In this document: positions 9,891 to 22,335 of the stretch, piece by piece
How positions within the stretch are numbered: the stretch's first letter is position 1
How the letters are laid out: each line of letters opens with the position of its first letter
Position numbers and translations under genes: made by a program
Assembly: GCA_031287565.1 (NCBI GenBank)
Contig: JAITSS010000004.1
Span: 20,664 to 84,663 of the forward strand
DNA from: Desulfobulbaceae bacterium
GTDB lineage: Bacteria; Desulfobacterota; Desulfobulbia; Desulfobulbales; Desulfocapsaceae
Direction: 5' to 3'
Length of the DNA stretch: 64,000 nucleotides
The notes under the pieces: generated by a model
Seen by the model: only the letters and a program-made list of their open reading frames with translations
Databases searched by the model: none
What the model was told of the DNA's origin: nothing

Positions 9891-11648
9891 TTGTCTCTCT
9901 CAACATTTTTCAGCACGGGAACCTTCATGGGCATTGCTGCCGATATAGCCGTTATTGTCGTCGCCGCTTTACTGGGCGGACTCATCGCGCAACGTTTCAA
10001 ACAGCCGCTGATTCTTGGCTATATCCTGGCCGGAATCGTGGTCGGGCCGCATACCGGCGGCATCACGATTCATGAAATCCACGACATCGAGCTGCTGGCG
10101 GAAATTGGCGTCGCGTTGTTGCTGTTCGCCCTGGGCCTGGAATTTTCCTTCCACTCACTGAAGCCGGTGCGCGGCGTCGCCTTAATTGGCACGCCGATCC
10201 AGATGACCCTAACTATTTTTTTTGGTTACGGCGTCGGACGCTGGCTTGGCTATGACGCGATTGCATCGTTGTGGATTGGCTCTTTGATTTCGCTTTCCAG
10301 CACCATGGTGCTTCTGAAAACCCTGATGGCCCGCGGTCTGATGGGCACGCTTTCCAGCCGTGTGATGATTGGCATGTTGATTGTGCAGGATTTGGCGGTG
10401 ATTCCCCTTATGATCATCCTGCCGCAGTTGAGCAATCCGCAGGCCGGTTTGCCGCTGATCGCCTGGGCCGCCCTGAAGGCCCTGGCCTTTCTCGCGCTCA
10501 TGGTCGTCGTCGGCGTGCGGGTGATTCCAGGACTGTTGGTTTATATCAGCCGCTGGAACTCGCGCGAGTTGTTTTTGCTGGCGGTGACATCAATCGGCTT
10601 AGGGGTTGGATACATAACGTATTTGTTTGGCCTGTCTTTTGCTTTCGGCGCTTTCGTCGCTGGCATGGTCTTAAGCGAATCCGACTACAGCCACCAGGCC
10701 CTAAGCGACATCATCCCTTTGCGCGATATTTTTGGACTGCTGTTTTTTGTCACCGTCGGCATGTTGCTCGACCCGGTGTTTCTGTGGCGGCATCTCGGCC
10801 AAATCCTGCTCTTGGTTGCGGTGATTCTCGTCGGCAAGGGCCTGATTTTCGCTGTGGTGGCCCGCTGTTTTGGCTATCGCAACGTCATCCCTTTGGCGGT
10901 CGGATTGGGCCTGTCGCAGGTCGGCGAATTCTCCTTCGTCCTGGCCGGGGTGGGTTTGAGTAGCGGTTCGATTTCGTCGGATTTGTATTCGCTGATTCTC
11001 AACACCACCATTTTCACCATGCTGATTACGCCGCCTTTGTCATCTCTGACCGCGCCGCTCTACGCCCTGCGCAAAAAGTGGTTTCATCATGAGCCGCTGA
11101 ACACCATCAATATTCCGGATACGGGTTTGCGCGATCACGTGGTTATCGCCGGCGGCGGCCAGACCGGCAGTTATGTCGCCCAGGTGTTGATTGGTCGCGG
11201 CGTGCCGGCGGTGGTCATCGAGTTGAATAATCAGCAGATGGGCGAAGTGCGCAAAGCGAAAATTCCTTTGGTCTTCGGCGACGCCGGCAAACCCCTGGTG
11301 CTTGAAGCGGCCGACATCGAGCGGGCGCGGTTGCTGATTATCACCATCCCGGCCATCATCGTGGTCAAAGAAATCGCCGAGCAGGCGTTGCGCCTCAATC
11401 CGCATCTGCACATTGTCGCCCGTTCCGGCGGTTTGGAGCAGATGCGGATGCTACGCGACTTGGGTGTCCGCGATGTGGTGCAGCCGGAGTTTGAAGCTGG
11501 CTTGGAGATTACCCGCCAGTCGCTTCTGGCCCTGGGCGTCGATAATGATGAAATCAGCCGTGAGGCCGACCGCGTGCGCGAAGAACTCTACGCGCCGCTG
11601 TATGCGACCGACAGGACGGAGGATAAACCCGTGGCGGGTGAAGTATAA
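9891..11648 (+). CDS. Kef-type cation:proton antiporter with TrkA-N domain
   Basis: Multi-TM N-terminus ([24 protein letters not shown]-like), then a Rossmann domain [18 protein letters not shown]; true start may be 9927. Confidence 0.87.
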   Translation: MSLSTFFSTGTFMGIAADIAVIVVAALLGGLIAQRFKQPLILGYILAGIVVGPHTGGITIHEIHDIELLAEIGVALLLFALGLEFSFHSLKPVRGVALIGTPIQMTLTIFFGYGVGRWLGYDAIASLWIGSLISLSSTMVLLKTLMARGLMGTLSSRVMIGMLIVQDLAVIPLMIILPQLSNPQAGLPLIAWAALKALAFLALMVVVGVRVIPGLLVYISRWNSRELFLLAVTSIGLGVGYITYLFGLSFAFGAFVAGMVLSESDYSHQALSDIIPLRDIFGLLFFVTVGMLLDPVFLWRHLGQILLLVAVILVGKGLIFAVVARCFGYRNVIPLAVGLGLSQVGEFSFVLAGVGLSSGSISSDLYSLILNTTIFTMLITPPLSSLTAPLYALRKKWFHHEPLNTINIPDTGLRDHVVIAGGGQTGSYVAQVLIGRGVPAVVIELNNQQMGEVRKAKIPLVFGDAGKPLVLEAADIERARLLIITIPAIIVVKEIAEQALRLNPHLHIVARSGGLEQMRMLRDLGVRDVVQPEFEAGLEITRQSLLALGVDNDEISREADRVREELYAPLYATDRTEDKPVAGEV

Positions 11649-11672
11649 GGGAAATGCTGATCGGCTGGCTCT

Positions 11673-14876
<3,204 letters not shown>

Positions 14877-15100
14877 GGGAAATCCAGACAAAAAATATGC
14901 GGCACAGGGCGCTTCGGCGTGAAGACGCTGTTGCCTGCCGGGGTTTGCGATCGAAGCGGCATCGTCTACTATAAGGGATGCGATGAATAAAAAGAAGAAC
15001 GATGACAGGCGCATATGTACGCCGATATGCCGCCCGCCCTCGCCGGGACGACGATATATCCCTTCCATTTCCACCGATCATTGATAGCCGTCACATCGCC

Positions 15101-16381
15101 ATGAAACATGATTATCCACAGGAGCTGGCGCGTTATCTGCGCGGGCGCTGGCCGGGCAAAGAGAGCCTGCCGTCGGACGATGTGCTGTTTGAACTGCTTT
15201 CGACCTGCTACCAGGTTAGCCTGTTGCGGGAAGAGGGCCGCGCCATCCGGCTACGCCTGATGCTCGCCGAACCGGAGCTGTTCGCGGGCAACCGCGACGC
15301 CGTTCTGGGCGGCCTGTTCACGCTGAGGTTCAGCGAGCCGCGACCGTTCAAAGAATATGAAATGCTGAAGCTCGGTCCGTCGATCGACTACAACAATACC
15401 ATGTTGGGCGTTTGCCACAGCGAGGGCGAAGGCTTGCGGATATGGGGGCTGGTGCATACCGGTTCGCGCTGGGTGCAGGCGATCCACGGCGGCAGCAAAC
15501 GGGCGATGCCGCTACCACCAGCCCTGGGTGTCAACGTCATCGCGCCGGGCGCTCTCAGCGTGCTGCGCGGTTTTGACATTTTGGGCCAGTTGATCGGCGG
15601 ACGCATCATCAGCCCGTCGCTGGGGGTGTTCCGCTCGGATTGGGTGGCGACCAGATTCTCGGCGGTGCAGACGCGCCTGGCCAGTATGCACGCTGATGAA
15701 TTTCGTCAGGGAGAGTGGGCGCGCATCGACCCGGCCTTCATCGGCAGGCTGTATCTGGAGGTAATCAAACATGTTATCAGCACGATACGCAGGTCGGGTC
15801 ACGGCGGCACGATTCTGTCTTTTCCCGCCGAGGCTGGCCCGCTTTTACATGGTGGCAACCCATTTATCTCATTGAAATATCGTTTTATGGCCGGTGACGC
15901 CAGAATGCGCTTGCGCGGTCTGCTTTTAGAAATCATGCGGGTGCTCGCCGCTCTGTGCGGCCAGCGGCACGGCCCGGACTATGTGGCCGGTTGGAACGAC
16001 TATGTGTCGCTGCAAGATAAACGCCTGAATCAGCTCGACGAGCAGGTTTTCAAATACGCCCGTTTCCTCGCCCGGTTGTCCGGGGCCGATGGGGCGATTG
16101 TCACCACCGAAGCGCCGGAGCTGGTCGGTTTCGGCGGTATTATCGAGGGAACCTATGAGATGGGCGAACATATCGCCCGCGCCTTCGATCCGGAAGGGAA
16201 AAACCGCGTGATTGAGCGGGTCGAAAGCGTCGGCACGCGGCATCGCTCGCTGTACTATCTAGCCCGTAAGATGCCGAGTGTTTTGGGGATTGTTGTGTCG
16301 CAGGACGCCAGGGTGCGGGTCGTCACCTGGGGTGGGGATACGGTTTTGTGTTGGGATGTGATTCCCATTGATTTCACCTGA
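15101..16381 (+). CDS. DisA/DAC-domain protein (putative diadenylate cyclase with N-terminal sensor domain)
   Basis: C-terminus has DGAIVTTEAPELVGFGGII and GTRHRSLYYLARKMPSVLGIVVSQDARVRVVTW, matching the DGA and (GT)RHR motifs of diadenylate cyclases. Confidence 0.75.
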   Translation: MKHDYPQELARYLRGRWPGKESLPSDDVLFELLSTCYQVSLLREEGRAIRLRLMLAEPELFAGNRDAVLGGLFTLRFSEPRPFKEYEMLKLGPSIDYNNTMLGVCHSEGEGLRIWGLVHTGSRWVQAIHGGSKRAMPLPPALGVNVIAPGALSVLRGFDILGQLIGGRIISPSLGVFRSDWVATRFSAVQTRLASMHADEFRQGEWARIDPAFIGRLYLEVIKHVISTIRRSGHGGTILSFPAEAGPLLHGGNPFISLKYRFMAGDARMRLRGLLLEIMRVLAALCGQRHGPDYVAGWNDYVSLQDKRLNQLDEQVFKYARFLARLSGADGAIVTTEAPELVGFGGIIEGTYEMGEHIARAFDPEGKNRVIERVESVGTRHRSLYYLARKMPSVLGIVVSQDARVRVVTWGGDTVLCWDVIPIDFT

Positions 16382-16547
16382 TTGGTCGCCTCGGTTCGGG
16401 CGGGGCTTGCCGCGTAACCGCCTTCGCGGTAGTGTGCGCCCCGTCGGCGACAAAATAAACGGATAATTTCCTTCAATGCGGAGCATTCAGACCGTGTAGC
16501 GCCGAGGGGCGGCCTGACATCAACAAGAACCCTGAAAAGGAGGCGGT

Positions 16548-17630
16548 ATGTGGGAAGACTTGGAAGTGACAGTTGAGAAATCGCCGGAGGCGGCGCGGAA
16601 GGCCAAACCCGCGCCGGACACGTTAGGCTTCGGCAAATATTTCACCGACCATATGTTCATGATGGTCTGGAACAAAGAATTGGGTTGGCACGACATCAAG
16701 ATCAAACCGTATCAGCAATTCACCCTTGATCCGGCGGCGATGGTGTTTCACTATGGCCAGGCTATCTTCGAGGGGATGAAAGCCTATCGCGAAGAAGATG
16801 GGCAAATGTTTCTCTTTCGGCCAAAAGACAATTTCGAACGCATGAACCGCTCGGCGGCACGCCTCTGTATGCCGCGTTTTCCAGTGGATAAAATGGCGCA
16901 ATGGCTGAAAGCCTTCGTCTATCTGGAGCGGGATTGGGTGCCCACCGCGCCAGGTTCGTCGCTCTATATCCGTCCGACGATGATTGGCGTCACCCCGGCT
17001 TTGGGCGTCAAACCAGCGGCGGAGTATTATTTTTACATCATCGCCTCACCGGTTGGCGCCTACTATGCCGAAGGATTCAATCCGACCCGGATTTATGTCA
17101 GCGACGAGCAGGCCAGGGCGGCCAAAGGCGGCGTCGGCAATGTCAAAGTTTCCGGCAATTACGCGGCGTCGCTCTATACCGAAGAAGTGGCGAAAAAGGC
17201 CGGTTATACCCAGGTTTTGTGGCTTGACGCCTGTGAACATCGTTTTTGCGAAGAAGTCGGCACCTCGAACATCTTTTTTGTCGTCGGCGACGAACTGATC
17301 ACGCCGCCGTTGGATGGCACGATTCTGCCCGGCATTACCCGTGATTCGGTCATCAAACTGGCGGAAAGCTGGGGCGTGCAGGTCAAACAGCGACAAATCT
17401 CCATCGACGAGGTGTTCGCGGCCAGTAAAAACGGCCAGTTGCAAGAGGCGTTCGCCACTGGCACCGCCGCCGTTATTTCCCCGGTCGGCGAGTTGGCCTT
17501 TAAGGACGACGTGTATCCGATCAATAACGGTAAGGTCGGCGAATTGGCGCAGCGTCTATACAACGAATTGCAGGCCATCCAGCATGGTCGCGCCGCCGAT
17601 CCCTTCAAGTGGGTGGTTCGCGTCGGCTGA
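16548..17630 (+). CDS. ilvE: Branched-chain amino acid aminotransferase
   Basis: FHYGQAIFEGMKAYR, YAASLYTEEVAKKAGYTQVLWLDACEHRFCEEVGTSNIFFV. Confidence 0.93.
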   Translation: MWEDLEVTVEKSPEAARKAKPAPDTLGFGKYFTDHMFMMVWNKELGWHDIKIKPYQQFTLDPAAMVFHYGQAIFEGMKAYREEDGQMFLFRPKDNFERMNRSAARLCMPRFPVDKMAQWLKAFVYLERDWVPTAPGSSLYIRPTMIGVTPALGVKPAAEYYFYIIASPVGAYYAEGFNPTRIYVSDEQARAAKGGVGNVKVSGNYAASLYTEEVAKKAGYTQVLWLDACEHRFCEEVGTSNIFFVVGDELITPPLDGTILPGITRDSVIKLAESWGVQVKQRQISIDEVFAASKNGQLQEAFATGTAAVISPVGELAFKDDVYPINNGKVGELAQRLYNELQAIQHGRAADPFKWVVRVG

Positions 17631-17757
17631 ACACCGCCCGGCGAAAAATTTCCTGGGAAACGCTGGTTCGCTCTCCGTCGCAGCGGACGAACGGCATGAA
17701 GCGGCGTTTCCCGCGCTTGCCGCCTTTCCCGCCTGAAAAAAAAATCATCACCCCGCC

Positions 17758-17785
17758 TTGATTTTTGTTTTCCGCTTCCTATAGT
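17758..17785 (+). promoter_or_regulatory. Candidate sigma70-type promoter of groESL
   Basis: TTGATT (17758-17763), 16-bp gap, TATAGT (17780-17785), about 120 bp upstream of the groES ATG; no CIRCE operator seen. Confidence 0.5.
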
Positions 17786-17908
17786 TTGGCCTGCCTTGCA
17801 ACCGAGGCCCGATTTCACGGGCTGAATTCGCGAATTTAGGGCTGGCGTTTTCCACTGTCGGCCCCGCGAATCGACACAAAAACCACTTATTTTCAGCAGG
17901 AGGAAGTA

Positions 17909-18196
17909 ATGAAGATTCAGCCGCTCAATGATCGTGTTCTGGTCAAACGACTGGAGGAAGAAGAAAAGACCGCCGGCGGGATTATTATCCCGGACAGCGC
18001 CAAAGAAAAACCGGCGGAAGGCAAAATTGTCGCCGCTGGTCCCGGCAAACTCAACGACAAGGGTGAGCGAGTGGCGCTCCAGGTGAAAGAGGGCGACCGG
18101 GTGCTGTTTTCCAAATATGGCGGCACCGATGTCAAAATTGATGGCGAAAATTATCTGATTATGCGCGAGGATGATGTTCTCGGCGTTGTATGTTGA
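17909..18196 (+). CDS. groES: Co-chaperonin GroES
   Basis: [38 protein letters not shown]...; RBS aggagg. Confidence 0.98.
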   Translation: MKIQPLNDRVLVKRLEEEEKTAGGIIIPDSAKEKPAEGKIVAAGPGKLNDKGERVALQVKEGDRVLFSKYGGTDVKIDGENYLIMREDDVLGVVC

Positions 18197-18244
18197 TGGC
18201 TCAAGCGTGAAAATCGCTCTTTTTTAGGTACACATTTCTGATAA

Positions 18245-19900
<1,656 letters not shown>

Positions 19901-19944
19901 TCGTCAGCCACGGGCGGTTTGCCGCCGTTGGTCTGCTCTGTCCT

Positions 19945-19984
19945 GGGAAAAGGTAAAAAATCAGCCGGTTTTTTACCTTTTCCC
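19945..19984 (+). terminator. Rho-independent-type terminator after groEL
   Basis: Perfect 16-bp inverted repeat GGGAAAAGGTAAAAAA / TTTTTTACCTTTTCCC with 8-nt loop TCAGCCGG. Confidence 0.85.
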
Positions 19985-20051
19985 GTTTCTTGCCCTTGAA
20001 TCGACTTTCGATTTCAGATATAATCTTCCGCTCGTCTTTTGAGACGATTAA

Positions 20052-20128
20052 GGCGATGTAGCTCAGCTGGTTAGAGCATACGGCTCATATCCGTAGTGTC
20101 CGGGGTTCAAGTCCCTGCATCGCCACCA
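20052..20128 (+). tRNA. tRNA-Met (anticodon CAT), CCA encoded
   Basis: GGCGATG...CATCGCC acceptor stem, A discriminator plus CCA, GCTCAGCTGGTTAGAGC D-arm, TACGG-CTCATAT-CCGTA anticodon arm, GGTTCAAGTCC T-arm. Confidence 0.95.
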
Positions 20129-20167
20129 GCCTTCCGTCCGGCCTTATGGGTCGGCGTTCTATATAAG

Positions 20168-20206
20168 CCCGGAATTCCGAGAGAAATCAAGGATTCCGGG
20201 TTTTTT
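20168..20206 (+). terminator. Intrinsic terminator downstream of tRNA-Met
   Basis: CCCGGAATTCC...GGATTCCGGG followed by TTTTTT. Confidence 0.75.
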
Positions 20207-20387
20207 ATCGCCTCCTGTTTTTCCCCGATTGTCCCCCGTCCCGACTCTGCCTGCCGTCGGCCTGCGACCAGCGTCGCAAAGCCTCTGAGCTTTGCCGGAC
20301 AATTTTGCCATGACAAACAGATTGAATCATGGTTTTTTCGGGCGCGGCATAGCTTCAAACACCAGGGGATTGGTCCAAAATAGGGAG

Positions 20388-20490
20388 CGCCACTGGGTGG
20401 GGCAGCAAGCGGGAATCCTATTGGCGCGAGTTTTTCGCTTCCTTGCAACAGCGCGGTTTGTTCGGAGTCCACTTGCTCATGAGCGATAGT
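20388..20490 (+). pseudogene. Remnant of an IS256/mutator-type transposase
   Basis: Frame reading ...GWGSKRESYWREFFASLQQRGLFGVHLLMSD resembles the IS256-family segment S-E-x-E-x-FW-x-EFL-x-x-L-x-x-RGL-x-GV-x-L-V-I-S-D; no intact ORF. Confidence 0.6.
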
Positions 20491-20751
20491 TTCGGAACCC
20501 GCCTGCTGCTCGAATTCATCCGCGTTGAAGGCAAGCAAATGAAAATGGCGGCGGTCGCCTCTGGTGGTGATTGCCAGGCCAGCGTCAGCGAGGGGCGCGG
20601 CAGGCCGTGCCCGGCGATCTGTTCAAGCCTGGTATTACAAACGCGCAACGATTGCATACCGAAATGACGCGCCAGGTTTTGTCGGCGGGCTTGTTGATTT
20701 TGCGGTGAATAATTGCCAGGAAAAGCGAAAAAATAGAAACCAAATATCGTA

Positions 20752-20780
20752 TTGAAATATCGTGAAAATATGATTATAAG
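20752..20780 (+). promoter_or_regulatory. Candidate sigma70 promoter reading into the repeat array
   Basis: TTGAAA (20752-20757), 17-bp spacer, TATAAG (20775-20780), in an AT-rich stretch about 140 bp before repeat 1. Confidence 0.5.
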
Positions 20781-20920
20781 CAAAAACTATGCCAGACCTG
20801 GAATTAGTACTACATTGTAGGATGTCTTGGAAACTACACGAACTGTGCGACAGACAACGGGACATACTACAAAGTGGCAGTTGCAAAGCCGCGCCGTTGT
20901 TGGCTATAGTGACGCCCAGT

Positions 20921-21433
20921 CCCAGAGATTGGAACGGAACCGGTTCCGATTGTGACTCCTTCCGTGCTTCCGCCAACTGCACGTACAAACCCAGAGATGG
21001 GAACGGAACCGGTTCCGATTGTGACTTTTCCTGCAGTAGTGACTTCCTTGTGCTGCCCAGAGATGGGAACGGAACCGGTTCCGATTGTGACGGTTTTTCT
21101 AACCTCGGCTCCAGCTCTTTTATAACCCAGAGATGGGAACGGAACCGGTTCCGATTGTGACTTTTCTTCTCCACTTTCTAAAAGAACTTTCCCAGAGATG
21201 GGAACGGAACCGGTTCCGATTGTGACAAAAAAGCATCCGAGAAACATTACTACTATACCCCAGAGATGGGAACGGAACCGGTTCCGATTGTGACTCTGTG
21301 AATACGACTTGCTCTGTTTCTACGTTAAAACCCAGAGATGGGAACGGAACCGGTTCCGATTGTGACACATAATTTCTGCAAACATTACTTTGAAAAACCC
21401 AGAGATGGGAACGGAACCGGTTCCGATTGTGAC
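20921..21433 (+). CRISPR. CRISPR-like array: 8 repeats of 36 bp and 7 spacers of 29-36 bp, no cas genes in window
   Basis: Repeat CCCAGAGATGGGAACGGAACCGGTTCCGATTGTGAC at 20921 (G10->T), 20990, 21056, 21126, 21191, 21259, 21331, 21398; repeats 2-8 identical; spacer lengths 33, 30, 34, 29, 32, 36, 31. Confidence 0.75.
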
Positions 21434-21449
21434 AAAGAACGGGCGAACT

Positions 21450-21620
21450 AACCTGCCGTTCTCCCCTCTCCCGCTTGCGGGAGAGGGGCGGGGGTGAGGG
21501 TTTCAATACATCAAATGCGCCCTCACCCGGCGCTGACGCGCCACCCTCTCCCGCAAGCGGGAGAGGGGAATTCACGTATCGGTTGTGTAGAGACTTCTGG
21601 TCTGCTACAGACAGGCGGAA
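21450..21620. repeat. REP/MITE-like composite inverted-repeat element, copy A
   Basis: Two hairpins CCCCTCTCCCGC-TT-GCGGGAGAGGGG (21463-21488) and CCCTCTCCCGCAAGCGGGAGAGGG (21544-21567), with internal GGGTGAGGG/CCCTCACCC inverted arms; ends shared with copies near 44.83 and 63.79 kb. Confidence 0.8.
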
Positions 21621-21641
21621 TAAATCAGCGCTTCCTTAACT

Positions 21642-21668
21642 CCCAGAGATGGGAACTGAACAGGGAAT
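21642..21668 (+). repeat. Degenerate ninth copy of the array repeat
   Basis: CCCAGAGATGGGAACtGAACagGG: the first 15 bp of the array repeat are intact, the palindromic half has decayed. Confidence 0.8.
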
Positions 21669-21791
21669 AAGTTTTGGGTGATGGTGACCGCTCTGCTCTT
21701 CCTTATCCCGCTTGCTCCTGCCTGTAGCGGACAGGCTCATACAGTCCGAACAGCGGGCCAAGCAATCAGCGTTTTCCTGACAGTCTGACCA

Positions 21792-22208
21792 TCAGCCCAG
21801 CAGTTCCAGGCCGGAAAAGAAATACGAAATTTCAAAGGCGGCGGTTTCCGGCGCGTCGGAACCGTGGGTGGCGTTTTCACCGACCGACGACCCGAATTCG
21901 CGGCGCAGCGTGCCTTCGGCGGCCTGGGCCGGGTTGGTCGCGCCCATCAAATCGCGCCATTTCTTAATCGCGCCTTCCGCCGCCAGTACCATGACGATGC
22001 AGGGGCCGCTACTCATAAAGTCAGTCAGTTCGCCGAAGAAAGGCCGCTCTTTGTGCACGGCGTAAAAACCTTCCGCCTCAATTTTACTGAGATACAGTTT
22101 TTTCAAGCCGACGACCTTGAAGCCTTCGGCGCCAATGCGGGCAAGAATCTTCCCGGCGTTTCCGGCCTTGAAGGCATCCGGTTTGATGATGGCGAATGTC
22201 TGCTCCAT
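21792..22208 (-). CDS. ndk: Nucleoside diphosphate kinase
   Basis: [37 protein letters not shown]... [20 protein letters not shown]. Confidence 0.97.
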   Translation of the reverse strand: MEQTFAIIKPDAFKAGNAGKILARIGAEGFKVVGLKKLYLSKIEAEGFYAVHKERPFFGELTDFMSSGPCIVMVLAAEGAIKKWRDLMGATNPAQAAEGTLRREFGSSVGENATHGSDAPETAAFEISYFFSGLELLG

Positions 22209-22335
22209 GTGCTTTCTCCTTGTTGTTTTGTTCAGGATAACCGCCCGATACGGGACGCGAAATCACGCATTATATCGCATCGGGCGGCGCTTGCTCAAGG
22301 GTGATGCAGGGCGCGGCGGTATCTATCTGACTGGT

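Noticed and set aside
17640-17908. CIRCE operator upstream of groES
   Set aside because: No TTAGCACTC-N9-GAGTGCTAA found; only a sigma70-like promoter is supported.
20107-20538. 143-aa minus-strand ORF beside tRNA-Met
   Set aside because: Runs through the terminator and the IS256-like remnant; no recognisable domain.
20921-21433. TIGR-type (dual-spacer) array or integron attC array
   Set aside because: The 36-bp unit is continuously conserved with one spacer per unit, and there are no ORF cassettes or integrase.
20635-21575. ORFs 20635-21174(-), 20867-21247(-), 21120-21575(-), 20789-21160(+) with repeated SQSEPVPFPSLG or DGNGTGSDCD peptides
   Set aside because: Periodic translation of the 36-bp repeats through spacers of varying length; overlapping on both strands and all array-derived, so not treated as repeat proteins.
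20129-21791. tracrRNA/anti-repeat near the array
   Set aside because: No separate reverse-complement partial copy of the repeat seen; the partial copy at 21642 is in direct orientation.
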